A stretch of 63,226 bases of DNA from Gilliamella sp. App4-10 (GTDB lineage: Bacteria; Pseudomonadota; Gammaproteobacteria; Enterobacterales; Orbaceae). Each line of letters opens with the position of its first letter. The first letter of the stretch is position 1. Of the stretch, positions 49,079-59,386 are shown in pieces. Made by a program: the position numbers and the translations under genes. The notes below the pieces were generated by a model, which searched no databases, was not told the origin of the DNA, and was given only the letters and a program-made list of their open reading frames with translations. The stretch covers positions 1-63,226 of the forward strand of contig NZ_LZGS01000026.1 in NCBI RefSeq assembly GCF_001690495.1, read 5' to 3'.

Positions 49079-50122
49079 TTATGCGGCATAATTCATTCCA
49101 CAATAGCATCCTAAATTTACAGCAATTTCATCTTGTATAGATTCACCATTTACTGTTTTAGTCAATGCAGCTGTTTGTCCTAGTCGACTATTTCTCGATT
49201 TAAGTTGACTACGAGGTAAAAATTGACGTTGGATATACAGTGTCATTTTGGCATCCACTTGATAACCTAAGTAAGCCCGCAATAAAGCTAACAAATCATC
49301 ATATAATTGCCCACCTGGTAGCAAATCTTTAATCTGGCTTTCGTGTTGTGGTGTAATTGCAATATGGACGGTTTGGTTGCACTCTCTGAAGCGAGATCCT
49401 AATATAGTACCGCCATCTAAAGTGGCGCGTTGTTGCCCTTTACCTCCCAACTGCACAGGATTATCCATTGTTTGCCAAACTGGATAAAATTCACTTACGA
49501 CGACTTTTGCATCATCTACTAATACTCGAATTAATCCGACTATCCCTTCGGATGTACGTGTTTTTTGTGTGATTAAACCTAATAATGCTAAAAATCGTGA
49601 TAATGGTGAACCAATTTGTTTACTCGTTCCTTCTATGCCAAATCCCGTTAATCCAAGTAAACATAGTGATATCGGATCTTTACCACCGTTTAAAAAGCTT
49701 GATGGATAATGATATTTGAGCCAAATCCGATAAAATTGGGTTATTACTCGATGATTAAAGATATCTAAAAAATCTGTCATAACTTGATAGTTTTCTTCAC
49801 GACGAATAATATTATCAAGCAAACCCAATGGTAATACAGAATCAACACCATATAATCCTAAAAATCGAGTTCTAACTGTGGTTGGGCGATTAATATAAGG
49901 CGCCCGCTCAATGCATTTTAGCTCACTTGCAGGAAATGACATATCAATTGATGGAGCAAAACGCAGAGGGTCAGCGAGAGGTGTTTCGTGCTTACCTAAT
50001 ACGGGTTCATCTGCATACATTTGTTCAATTAACTGACAAAAACGATAAAAATTTATTTTTGGCAGCTTTTTTTCAAGTGCCTGCATTAAAGGGCTGTTTT
50101 CGATGCTTTGCTGTGATTCCAT
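49079..50122 (-). CDS. tssG: T6SS baseplate protein TssG
   Basis: 347 residues. The N-terminal KINFYRFCQLIEQMY, LRFAPSIDMSFPASE and TRFLGLYGVDSVLPL are typical TssG (ImpH) features, as is GSRFRECNQTVHIAI later on. TssG joins TssF to form the wedge core of the baseplate. The start overlaps the tssF end by 37 bases, so the two are probably translated together. Confidence 0.95.
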   Translation of the reverse strand: MESQQSIENSPLMQALEKKLPKINFYRFCQLIEQMYADEPVLGKHETPLADPLRFAPSIDMSFPASELKCIERAPYINRPTTVRTRFLGLYGVDSVLPLGLLDNIIRREENYQVMTDFLDIFNHRVITQFYRIWLKYHYPSSFLNGGKDPISLCLLGLTGFGIEGTSKQIGSPLSRFLALLGLITQKTRTSEGIVGLIRVLVDDAKVVVSEFYPVWQTMDNPVQLGGKGQQRATLDGGTILGSRFRECNQTVHIAITPQHESQIKDLLPGGQLYDDLLALLRAYLGYQVDAKMTLYIQRQFLPRSQLKSRNSRLGQTAALTKTVNGESIQDEIAVNLGCYCGMNYAA

Positions 50123-51849
50123 ACAATTTTATTTCCTGTTGGTAAAATAACAATCACTAATTGAGTAAATAAGTTAACATCGGCATATAATGCAAAAAAT
50201 TGATGTAACAACTCACCAAAAAGCATCACATCGCCTTCACCTGTAAATTGATAACTGTTAATTGTCACCTCAATCTCTATACCACGTTGTAACATCCCTT
50301 TTTCGGTACGTTTAATCATTCGATGAGAGACATCGACTATACCTTCTAATCGGCGACGATTTAATTCGTTATCTGTCCAATCATATAAAGCAAGAGTTCC
50401 CCGTAAGACTTCCGCATTCATTAATGACAAATAGTTAGGTGCTAAATGAGATAATACTCGCCAATAAAAGCGATCTTCTGTTGGTGGATAGCAAGGTAAT
50501 GTTGGAGAACATAAATTTTGCACTTTAGCAATACTATTTTGGGCGCTACATAGCTCATTAATTCGAGCATTACGTAATGTTTTACGTGGTAACATACCAT
50601 TAGTACCCGTTATGCGTAATGATAAAGTCTCGGGCTCAAACACCTCGTGTCTATCCCAAATCTTACCTCCCAAAATTAACCAGGTATCATGTAGCCCTGA
50701 AGCACCTTTACGAACTCGGGTATGATAGTACCTTTCTGGGGCATCATGTCGTAACATGCCACCGCGATGTTTAAAACTTGTAAAAGGTACATAGTGATAA
50801 CGCCCATGACGGGTGATTGCTTCCACATGCTCAACTGAATAAACCTCAACATGCCCATCTTGACGGAGTAATGGGCGAAGTAAATATTCACTCTCTAACT
50901 GATTTACAACTATTGGATCAGCTTCCATATCGAATAAATTAATGGCAGGTACACAATGTAAACGAATATTATTATGATCAAATGGCATATCACTTGGCCA
51001 GCTTTGGTTAAGCAATAGTTCAATATCAATGTAATCACATTGTTCTGGAACATCACGGATATTTAATCCATGTAAATCAACAAACATAAATTTTTCGCGA
51101 AAGGCAAAATATTCTAATAAAAGTTGATATCCTGCAAAAGCATTATCGGGTTTTAACCATAACCGTTCATCTTCAGCAAAACCAACTGGGGTTATTTTAC
51201 CTTGTAAATTTATACGTTCTTCGGGTTGAGTTGCATAACGTAAGTGCATTGATTCAACCTGTTGCGTTAACATATAATGTAACGTCGAGGCAATCGGTCC
51301 GTCGGCATTCAAATATAATCGTAGTTTAGACAAGTCAAGTTGTTCAAAATCAGCTAACTCCCCAAAACTGAGACGAAGCGTAATCATGCTTCGCCCATCA
51401 TGATGTAAACTCAGTTTTGCTTGACTGATTCTAATCGGTTGTAATGTTACCGTCTGTGTTGTGCGATATGGACATCGAGTGCCTATCTGACCTAGTGGTT
51501 CTGTCTGCACTTGTAATCCATGAGGAATTACTTCTGGGCGAGATAACATTCCATAATTTGGTGTTAACTCGATAATAGACAATGACGGAATTAATCGCAA
51601 ATAGTGCGGCCAAAGTAAACTCACTAAGCTTTCGGTAAGTTCAGGTAAGTCATCATCAATTTTTTGGCGTAATCGTCCAGTTAAAAAGGCAAAACCTTCA
51701 AATAAACGCTCTACATAAGGATCACGATCACCAACGCGATCTAAGTTAAGTTGACTTGCTCTATCAGGATGAATTTTGGCAAATTCTTTTCCAGCTTCCC
51801 GCAAATAACGCATTTCGGATTCGTAATAACGTAAAATTAAATCATCCAT
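50086..51849 (-). CDS. tssF: T6SS baseplate protein TssF
   Basis: 587 residues, usual TssF (ImpG/VasA) size. The N-terminus YYESEMRYLREAGKEFAKIHP, DPYVERLFEGFAFLTGRLRQKIDDD and LVSLLWPHYLRLIPS is near-diagnostic. It binds TssG and TssK in the baseplate. Gene order tssA-tssF-tssG is standard. It is 54 bases after tssA. Confidence 0.97.
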   Translation of the reverse strand: MDDLILRYYESEMRYLREAGKEFAKIHPDRASQLNLDRVGDRDPYVERLFEGFAFLTGRLRQKIDDDLPELTESLVSLLWPHYLRLIPSLSIIELTPNYGMLSRPEVIPHGLQVQTEPLGQIGTRCPYRTTQTVTLQPIRISQAKLSLHHDGRSMITLRLSFGELADFEQLDLSKLRLYLNADGPIASTLHYMLTQQVESMHLRYATQPEERINLQGKITPVGFAEDERLWLKPDNAFAGYQLLLEYFAFREKFMFVDLHGLNIRDVPEQCDYIDIELLLNQSWPSDMPFDHNNIRLHCVPAINLFDMEADPIVVNQLESEYLLRPLLRQDGHVEVYSVEHVEAITRHGRYHYVPFTSFKHRGGMLRHDAPERYYHTRVRKGASGLHDTWLILGGKIWDRHEVFEPETLSLRITGTNGMLPRKTLRNARINELCSAQNSIAKVQNLCSPTLPCYPPTEDRFYWRVLSHLAPNYLSLMNAEVLRGTLALYDWTDNELNRRRLEGIVDVSHRMIKRTEKGMLQRGIEIEVTINSYQFTGEGDVMLFGELLHQFFALYADVNLFTQLVIVILPTGNKIVWNHSKASKTAL

Positions 51850-51903
51850 TGTTTATCTCTTTATTGTTTATATTAGTTTGATTATTTTTTATCGTTGATA
51901 AAA

Positions 51904-53529
51904 TTACATCACACTTAATGCCCTAGCAGGATCTAGCTGGATTAGCTCTTGCTGTAATAACTCAGCTAACTCCAACATATGTGGTTTTATCATCTCTTTA
52001 GATTTGTTTTTTTGTTTGATTAATCGCAATAAGCATCGCTTAACATCAAATAATAATTCTTGTTCCCACTGAATTAAAGTTAAAGATTGCTGTTGTTTAT
52101 TTAGTCCAATTAATAGGTTTAATGCGATATCTTGCTTGCCAGATTGTTCAGCAACTCTTGCTTGGGTATATTGCAACAAATATCGTTGCTTAGGCGAGCG
52201 CAGCAAGGGTAAATTTTGTAACCATTGAAACGCCGTTTCTAAATTTTCATTATGAACAAGCTCTAATGCTTGCTTCTCAATTTCATTCCAATCATTCTCA
52301 CCGTGTACGGTAATAGGTCCCATACTATCGCCCTCATCTAGATGATGAATACGTGCATTATTGGCAATCCAACTTAATGTTTCATCATCTGCAAATGGCA
52401 TACCATTTTCAAAACAGAGGCGTTCAACACCATTTAGTCGTTCAAGCATTAAACCGATATCTGTTAAATAAATATCAGCCCAAGATTGATAAGGCTCTCC
52501 CATTTTTTGGAGCGACATCACTGTGGCTCTTTGTAAATCTAACCAAAAATGATTAGCACTTTCCATAAAAGCAGTTTCAACACGTTCAAAAAGTTCTGAC
52601 CATTGTTGTTGAAGAATTAAACGGCTAATATGCTGTTTAAGTTCATTTCTTGGTGCTGGTAGCCGTGTTCTCCCTCGATGATCTGCTGGGGGCAAATCAA
52701 TAATCATGTCCCACCTAAGTACTCGCAAAAATCGCCCTGCGGCAAGATATCCCTCTGGTTTTTCACGTAAAAATGCTGCCATTTTACGCGCTTGATCAAA
52801 CAAATCACGTTGAGAGCGAAACTTCATTTCTGTTATATTTGTATGGGATTGTAATTGCGAAGAAGCTGGCGATGCTATCGACGTAGTCTCATCAACATTA
52901 GTTGTTTTAACAGAAAGATTTTTATCATTATTCTTTATACTATTATTAAAGAAGTGAACTAGCGCTGACAAATCAGGAGCAGAAATAGGTTGATTAGGAT
53001 CATTGCTTACAAACAACTTTTGGCAACAACTATCAATCTGGTTCAATGCAATAATAATGCGTGTCAAGCAAGGTTCAGGTAGAGGTTGCAATTGAGTGAG
53101 AGGTTCAACAAATCTTGTATTAGCAAGCCACTCTACAGCGTTTTTACGAATATTATGCCGTGAAGGGAAAATTGATGATCCAAATTTGTCCAATAATCCA
53201 GCTAAGAGTTCAACACCATCAGCAAATCCCTCTGCACCATCGATATGTAATCGTGCCAAACAATAATAGGTTGCGACTCGAATATCTTTACTATGTTGTT
53301 TTAATATGGTTTCACTTTCAGTAACAATCAGCGAATAATCAATTCCCGATAATTTTGTGATCTCTTCCTTAATTTCCTGAAAGGTATCGTGATAGGTTAA
53401 ATCATCACCCGCGGGTTTATCAGCTGTAACTGGTTGTAACCAATCAAGCCAACGTTGATTTAACTCAGCAGTTACTAATTCATTAGGGCGTTGTTGCCCC
53501 AAAAAACGGCTTAATAATTGGCTAAACAT
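51904..53529 (-). CDS. tssA: T6SS cap/assembly protein TssA
   Basis: 541 residues. An ImpA N-terminal domain lies at about 30-160, with PAGDDLTYHDTFQEIKEEI and YYCLARLHIDGAEGFADGVELLAGLL. A long C-terminal part (about 250-540) has REKPEGYLAAGRFLRVLRWD, LPPADHRGRTRLPAPR and a final PARALSVM, the long (VasJ-like) TssA subtype. TssA starts sheath building and caps the distal end. It is between tssM and tssF. Confidence 0.9.
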   Translation of the reverse strand: MFSQLLSRFLGQQRPNELVTAELNQRWLDWLQPVTADKPAGDDLTYHDTFQEIKEEITKLSGIDYSLIVTESETILKQHSKDIRVATYYCLARLHIDGAEGFADGVELLAGLLDKFGSSIFPSRHNIRKNAVEWLANTRFVEPLTQLQPLPEPCLTRIIIALNQIDSCCQKLFVSNDPNQPISAPDLSALVHFFNNSIKNNDKNLSVKTTNVDETTSIASPASSQLQSHTNITEMKFRSQRDLFDQARKMAAFLREKPEGYLAAGRFLRVLRWDMIIDLPPADHRGRTRLPAPRNELKQHISRLILQQQWSELFERVETAFMESANHFWLDLQRATVMSLQKMGEPYQSWADIYLTDIGLMLERLNGVERLCFENGMPFADDETLSWIANNARIHHLDEGDSMGPITVHGENDWNEIEKQALELVHNENLETAFQWLQNLPLLRSPKQRYLLQYTQARVAEQSGKQDIALNLLIGLNKQQQSLTLIQWEQELLFDVKRCLLRLIKQKNKSKEMIKPHMLELAELLQQELIQLDPARALSVM

Positions 53530-53557
53530 GATAATAATCCATTATTTTAATTAATTG

Positions 53558-56500
53558 TTATTCAAATACCTTTTTAGGTAAAGTAAAGTTACGTAATTTC
53601 AATAATGTTAATGGTCCTTTCCCTAGCTGAGTACGTAAAATAAATCTTAACTTACGTTCATCTGGTGCTTGCCAAATTAGTTCATAACGGCTTGAATCTA
53701 ACGGCTTGACAGATGCAGATTCAAGCAAACGGATCCACGCCCAATCGCCACTATAATATTGATAGAGTCGTAATCCTGACGTATCACTACTCCAACTTAA
53801 TTGAGAATAAGGCGAGTATCCATCCCCCGGCCAATTGAAACGTTGCCAGGTAGGAGATTGGTTAAAATATTCCATCTTTTGTTTATTAATCAACAATTCC
53901 ATTCGCACAATTTTACTACCACTACGAGGCATAAGATCAAACGCCACAGAGACATCACCGGTTGCAAGTAACTCTGTCGATAATTCATTAAATAAATTTA
54001 ATGCATTAAGAAATTTAGATGAAAAATTAAGACCTTGAGCATTGACAGAGTTAATAACCCAAATTCCCCCTTTCTTTTCCAATACACCACTTAGCTCACT
54101 GGTGATAAAACTATCAATAATTCCTGTGTCAGCACGTAAAAAGCGTGCAAGCTCAGCTAACGATGCCTCATTATCACTATTTTTAAAAGGGTAACGACCT
54201 GCAAAAGATTTTTCCCATTGATTGACAATATAATTTTGCCAAACATCGTTAAAACTATTGGCAGCTGGTGCTAATACTACTTGCCATGATTGTTCTAGCG
54301 GTTGTTTAAATAAGCTATAACCGAACCCTGACCACTCTTCACCTAAATTAGCAGCAATTAAGTTACCATAATCTCGTGTTTCGGTTAAATCAACAGATGT
54401 ACCTTTAAAAACACTTTTTGCAAGCCCTTGCATCATCGCTTGGGGATCAGCACTATTGGCTATATTTTGTAATTTTAAGCGAACTTGTGTAATACGCGAT
54501 AGATAGGTTTGTAAAGAAAGCCCATTCTTATTGTCATTATTAAGCAAACTAGTGACAGGTAAAAAAGTTGTAGTTAAAGGTCCCGTTACTTCATTGCTTT
54601 CTGGCAAAGCAATTTTTGATTTATTATCAACAATTTTTTTTGCAGAGCGAATTAAATTATCTGAAAAACCATCACCTTTGTGAGCAACTTCGGATTGATA
54701 TTTAACCACATTAATTAAAGCGATCAAAGGAGACTGACGAGTATCAGCCAATAGTGTAAGCTGCTCAATAATATCTGAAACATTATTATATGATTGCCAC
54801 TGAATCGTATTTAAAAAGTATAGCCATGCAGCACTATACTCACTAAAATAACGGTCGGTAAGTTGTTTTTTTAATGCGTCAGGAGAAATTGAAGCAGTCA
54901 GATCACTTTCTCCATCACTTAAAACCCAGTCAATTTGTTCTTTCCGATATTTTGCTGCTTCAGCAATTTCATCCTCGATAGAATCTTCCCAAGCTTTACG
55001 CGTATAAACGCCTGGTATTTCAGCATTAGAAAAAAATAACATTTTGCTATCTAAACCTTCGAGCAACTGATTCAAGTTTTGATTTGCATAATGTTGGCTC
55101 GCTCGTTGAATCATTTCTTGATAAAGAGTATTAACGGCATTTTGTACACCAATTTTATTAATTAATATTTGCCTAATATTTTTTATTAAATGTACATCAT
55201 TATTTTGTGCCCAATTAGGGTGTAGTTTGAGCAATTGTCCCCAAAAACGCACTAAATCTGGCATTAACATTTGCCACTCACCATCGCTCACGCCTTCGGG
55301 TGTTCGCCATTGTTTTGAAGCAAATTGACTCAAATAAACCCCATCACTTCTCTCTGGATGCCCCATCATTAGATAGACTTTTAGCACATCATATGCTGAA
55401 TCAACCATTTTTATTCGTTTTGGATCATCGGGTGGCAATTCAGTTAACAAGGTCAAATAGTCAGTCATAATATTATAAAATGGCGTAGCAATATTACGCG
55501 AATTTGTTGCTCGGTAAGTAAGCCACATTCTTTTGAGGACCTCATCATTATGATTTAAGCCAAACCGATAAAGTAAAGGTGCGCCTTGTTGCTGACGATA
55601 AAGTAACTGTTCTAAATGCTGTTGTAACTGATGTTGTATGTGTAACCGTGAAGTATAATCTTGTTTAACGGAATTATCAGCCTGTTTCACCAATTCAATA
55701 CTATCATCAATGAGTGATACATTTCGAAAATACGAAGTCCCCAAAGCCAAACACATTGTTCCCATAAGTGAAAGTAACGCATAACAAGACCAAGTTCCCC
55801 ATTGAATTCCCATGCGACGTCCCAATTGTGAATGGGCATCATCACGAATTGATTGCCATGTAGGAGTCATTGCCAGAGAATGATCAAAAATGGTCATATT
55901 TTCATTATTTGGCTTTGATTGATGAGGTGTAAAAAATAGCCCTCTGACATAAGGAGAATAAGGGAAAGCAACGAGTGATGTTAAATAACGTTTAATATTT
56001 GTGATATTACGCTTAGCTAAATCCTGACTTAGTTTAAGTAAAAACGAATAATGCAAATTATCTTTAATTTGTCTTACACCACGCTGACAACATGTTTTTG
56101 CTAATTGATTAAGAGATACAACAACAGACTCCATATCCTCTTTTTTTAATTCAGTAAATAAGACTCCAACACTTTGTTCTATGCGTTCTGTTTGTAACCG
56201 CTCACACTGCTGCCCTGCAACTAAATAAAGTGGTGCTGACCATTTTAAAACTTTATTACGTGTTTGTAACTTTAATACTGCATTTTCGATCCTTGATTGC
56301 TGTTGCCGGTTATCATCAAGATAATGCTTAGATGAAACCCAAATAACAGCATCAAGCGGTTTACTAAAAAATGGGAAAATACGTGAGAAATGTCTTTTTA
56401 ATGCTTGTAACCACAACGTATTTGGGTCATCTTGAATATCACCACCGTATACCATTAGCATATTATCAGATAATTGCCATTGATCTTTTGGCAAATTAGG

Positions 56501-56887
56501 TAACAAAAGCTCAACGTCAGAGAGATTCCCCAAAACTAAACATTTACAAACTTTATAACGCCAAAAAAGTCCTAGACGATATCTACACTGTTTTTTAATA
56601 TCCAGAAATTCTGTAAATAGCAGAGATTCTTTTGGTTTTTCATTTTGAATGGGATTGAGTAACTCACGTTTAGTTTTATCTTGTGCCCACAACCTATAAC
56701 TGTTGGTAATAAGAATTGGGGTCAATAATAAACCAAATAACAGTAACATTCCTTGTAACCATATTTGTACTTTTTGCCCTGTTGCTGTATAGCCAAGCGA
56801 ATCACCCCCAAAAAATAGTCCTAATGCTAATAATATTGCACCTAATAATATAATAAAAATTAATCCAGTCCATTTCCATTTATTCAT
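53558..56887 (-). CDS. tssM: T6SS inner membrane protein TssM (IcmF)
   Basis: 1109 residues. Two N-terminal membrane helices (about 7-27, 37-58) and a third near 370-390 bracket the cytoplasmic domain. A large periplasmic part follows and ends in a beta domain. IcmF-type sequence includes LDAVIWVSSKHYL and PLYLVAGQQCERL. No Walker A (GxxxxGKS/T) is seen in the cytoplasmic domain, so nucleotide binding is doubtful. TssM forms the trans-envelope channel with TssJ and TssL. TssJ is encoded downstream; tssL is not in the window. Confidence 0.93.
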   Translation of the reverse strand: MNKWKWTGLIFIILLGAILLALGLFFGGDSLGYTATGQKVQIWLQGMLLLFGLLLTPILITNSYRLWAQDKTKRELLNPIQNEKPKESLLFTEFLDIKKQCRYRLGLFWRYKVCKCLVLGNLSDVELLLPNLPKDQWQLSDNMLMVYGGDIQDDPNTLWLQALKRHFSRIFPFFSKPLDAVIWVSSKHYLDDNRQQQSRIENAVLKLQTRNKVLKWSAPLYLVAGQQCERLQTERIEQSVGVLFTELKKEDMESVVVSLNQLAKTCCQRGVRQIKDNLHYSFLLKLSQDLAKRNITNIKRYLTSLVAFPYSPYVRGLFFTPHQSKPNNENMTIFDHSLAMTPTWQSIRDDAHSQLGRRMGIQWGTWSCYALLSLMGTMCLALGTSYFRNVSLIDDSIELVKQADNSVKQDYTSRLHIQHQLQQHLEQLLYRQQQGAPLLYRFGLNHNDEVLKRMWLTYRATNSRNIATPFYNIMTDYLTLLTELPPDDPKRIKMVDSAYDVLKVYLMMGHPERSDGVYLSQFASKQWRTPEGVSDGEWQMLMPDLVRFWGQLLKLHPNWAQNNDVHLIKNIRQILINKIGVQNAVNTLYQEMIQRASQHYANQNLNQLLEGLDSKMLFFSNAEIPGVYTRKAWEDSIEDEIAEAAKYRKEQIDWVLSDGESDLTASISPDALKKQLTDRYFSEYSAAWLYFLNTIQWQSYNNVSDIIEQLTLLADTRQSPLIALINVVKYQSEVAHKGDGFSDNLIRSAKKIVDNKSKIALPESNEVTGPLTTTFLPVTSLLNNDNKNGLSLQTYLSRITQVRLKLQNIANSADPQAMMQGLAKSVFKGTSVDLTETRDYGNLIAANLGEEWSGFGYSLFKQPLEQSWQVVLAPAANSFNDVWQNYIVNQWEKSFAGRYPFKNSDNEASLAELARFLRADTGIIDSFITSELSGVLEKKGGIWVINSVNAQGLNFSSKFLNALNLFNELSTELLATGDVSVAFDLMPRSGSKIVRMELLINKQKMEYFNQSPTWQRFNWPGDGYSPYSQLSWSSDTSGLRLYQYYSGDWAWIRLLESASVKPLDSSRYELIWQAPDERKLRFILRTQLGKGPLTLLKLRNFTLPKKVFE

Positions 56888-56902
56888 TTACGACTCCCTA
56901 CT

Positions 56903-58021
56903 TCATTTTGCCACAACTGAAAATAACCATTGATTTTGAGTCATTGTAGCAATTAAATTATTTTGTTTTTTTTGCGTTACCATTTCGCATGTTAATGCTA
57001 GTGAAAGCCAGAAAGATAATTCAGTTTGATTACCCACTATACTTTCTAATTGATGCATCTGTTCGGGGGAGATATCCCATTGCGCCAACTGTTTAGTAAC
57101 ATCTACTTGTTGTTTGTTATCAAGATTTGAAAACCAAAGTTGTTTTGCATGATGAATGGCATGTTGGATTTCGACCATCTGCTGAATGCCTAAAGACATA
57201 TCCGAGGTGATCATAGGTCGTAAAATTTCACTTTTTGCTACGTCAATAGTTAAATCTTGATAAGATGTTTTATCAGTCAATAAAAAACCACATAAGAAAG
57301 CAGATCCTAAGGAGCTAGTATTATCAATAATAATTAACTGTAAGGCTGATTGAGGACTATCAATCAATTCCATTAATTTATCAATATCAACATGATTCAT
57401 GATATGGAAGGACACCGTATAAGGTTGTGCAATTTTTGCATTTTTATAGGCATCATTAATATTGTTTCCAATAAGACCATATGACTCAGGTGACGAGTAA
57501 ACAATAATATTGATAGGTTCTTTAACCGGCAATTGAGATAACATATCTCGCATTGATATAAATAGACACTCAATATGTTCATTTAAATCAAATTTTTCAT
57601 CAAATGCTAATGATTTATTAATTTTAGAACTCACATTTGGATTATTTGTCAAAAGGTCGTCTAGGTTGAGTTTATTAGGTAAAACATAGAAACTATCAAG
57701 AACAACTAATGATTGCATTGCCCAATCTTGCCAATTTTGCTCAATATTTTTTTGTTCATGTTGCCATATTTCATACTCTTCTTGCGCAAGACCGTAAAAA
57801 TAAAGCCGGACACTAATAGCAATACTTTCTATCACTGTTGAAATAAACACAATGCTTAACCAAAATTGCCATTGTAAAAAAGAGTTGTTATCAGGCCACA
57901 TTAAAGCAAGCACGATACTTGTAATTAAAAACAATATGATAAAAAAGCATAGCCATCTTCCACGATGTAATGCCTTAGGCGCTTTTAATATATCAATAAT
58001 GATAGGTTTAGACCAAGACAT
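56903..58021 (-). CDS. T6SS-locus membrane protein of unknown function
   Basis: 372 residues. Two hydrophobic helices lie near the N-terminus (about 21-42 and 52-75). A cytoplasmic or periplasmic body without recognisable motifs follows. It is not TssL: no DotU pattern and no C-terminal anchor are seen. A stretch at about 165-180 (PINIIVYSSPESYG) and one near 235 (LQLIIIDNTSSLGSAFL) look like beta-alpha units. It lies between the PAAR gene and tssM, with only short gaps, so it is likely a locus-specific T6SS part. Similar small-family genes next to tssM are found in other enteric-type T6SS loci, but I cannot name this one. Confidence 0.75.
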   Translation of the reverse strand: MSWSKPIIIDILKAPKALHRGRWLCFFIILFLITSIVLALMWPDNNSFLQWQFWLSIVFISTVIESIAISVRLYFYGLAQEEYEIWQHEQKNIEQNWQDWAMQSLVVLDSFYVLPNKLNLDDLLTNNPNVSSKINKSLAFDEKFDLNEHIECLFISMRDMLSQLPVKEPINIIVYSSPESYGLIGNNINDAYKNAKIAQPYTVSFHIMNHVDIDKLMELIDSPQSALQLIIIDNTSSLGSAFLCGFLLTDKTSYQDLTIDVAKSEILRPMITSDMSLGIQQMVEIQHAIHHAKQLWFSNLDNKQQVDVTKQLAQWDISPEQMHQLESIVGNQTELSFWLSLALTCEMVTQKKQNNLIATMTQNQWLFSVVAK

Positions 58022-58025
58022 AATA

Positions 58026-58292
58026 TTATTCCATTATCGATGAGCTAATTGTTGCAACTACTTTACAGCCACATTCACATAAACACTGATCAAGGACCAC
58101 AGCCTTACCATCAGAAAAACTCGTTTTAGCCCCTTCAATAATTTTATTTATGCCATGACCTTTTTTAGGACAGCTAACAAGATCACCAATCAAAGCGACA
58201 GTTTTGCCTTCAATTATTGTCGTTGAGGATGCCGATATTACAGAACCTCCATGTGTTGTTGGATCGCCTAATCGAACCACACTTTTTCCCAT
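58026..58292 (-). CDS. PAAR-domain T6SS spike tip protein
   Basis: 88 residues, one PAAR domain. It begins with VRLGDPTTHGG and holds the GDLVSCPKKGHG and CECGC stretches, whose Cys and His residues bind the tip zinc in PAAR proteins. It caps the VgrG spike and can connect effectors to it. There is no C-terminal effector extension, so cargo would be separate. It lies four bases upstream of the two-TM gene and downstream of the repeated gene array. Confidence 0.95.
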   Translation of the reverse strand: MGKSVVRLGDPTTHGGSVISASSTTIIEGKTVALIGDLVSCPKKGHGINKIIEGAKTSFSDGKAVVLDQCLCECGCKVVATISSSIME

Positions 58293-58588
58293 TGTTTTAT
58301 TCCTTAATTTTTTATATTTATTATTAATATGATTATTGACTCATGCCTAAAATCTTTATATTTTAATCAAATTTAATTTTGTATAAAAATGCCTTTACTA
58401 CTCATCCTGATAAACACATCACCTAAACTTGGTAAAATCAGAGGGTTGGTTGAAGTCCATCATTACCTATCCACTATCGTATCTTGCCTTGATATCTTAA
58501 TTTTTTGACCTTTTATGAGTAAATCGCCTTAAATCAATCCATGATATTTTGTAGGAAAACGCAGGATTGTATAAACGCTTAACAAGCT
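58293..58588. other. Gene-free stretch upstream of PAAR
   Basis: About 300 AT-rich bases. It likely holds the promoter of the PAAR-tss operon. I see no gene. Confidence 0.5.
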
Positions 58589-59386
58589 TTATTTTTGCAA
58601 ATATGATACAACCGAAGCGGTAAATTGTATCTTACCTACCATGATCAATTGTTTATCTTTTTTGATAAATACACTATCAATAGCTAACGCTAATGCCAAC
58701 CAATATGAACAATCTCCAGCATAACCAATTGAAGTATCGATATTAAAATTATTTTTTGCTTCAAACTGTATTTGATTAAAAAGTAGTTTATCATTTCATT
58801 TTTAAATTTGACGAAATACCGCTATACCAAACTCCACCATAATGGTTATCATCATCATTGCCCCCACAATAAGGCGTTATCAATAGTCTGTTTTAGTTTT
58901 ACTACGATAAATTTTTATTAATGGTGAATGAAAAGTAAGAAAAAATGGCGCTCTAATTACCTTTTCTCCTAACAAAAATAGCATTGAAGCAAACTCATCA
59001 TCATGATCTCTATCATCTAACCATGTTTCTATAAATATAAATGAATGGCTTGGCTCTTCAATTGCAAAACTAACAGGATGATAAATTATTTTTCCCAATG
59101 TTTCCATCCATAATGCCTTTATTTTATCGTTTGAAATTTCAGCATCAATAAATAACCTGACATGCAAACTAATTGCATTGATTGGGTGCGACCATAACAA
59201 GCAGATATTGCTTGTCTGCCCCTTGCTCTATTTTGACCTTAGCCAACTGCTCTTCACAATCAGTTAGATAGACCACACAGGTTTAACGGCTTTGCGCGCT
59301 AAAATGGGGAAGTTTAAGATGTACGTGCAAACCACCTGTATAATCTAATATATCAAGATCATTTTGGCTACATATAAAATAATTCT
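58589..59386 (-). pseudogene. Decayed gene of unknown function, T6SS locus
   Basis: Protein-like pieces follow one another in different frames, broken by stops. In order they are DLDILDYTGGLHVHLKLPHF, then VVYLTDCEEQLAKVKIEQ. A 106-codon open piece follows (58880-59200, HVRLFIDAEISNDKIKALWM to FIFIETWLDDRDHDDEF), then TPYCGGNDDDNHYGGVWYSG. Last is FNIDTSIGYAGDCSYWLALA ending at 58589. I do not recognise the protein. Its place between the repeated array and PAAR suggests a lost effector or immunity gene. The junction to the broken repeat copy lies at an 11-base AAAAAGTAGTT shared with the repeat units. Confidence 0.6.

Noticed and set aside
56903-58021. TssL (DotU)
   Set aside because: The two helices are at the N-terminus, there is no DotU motif, and TssL normally has one C-terminal helix.
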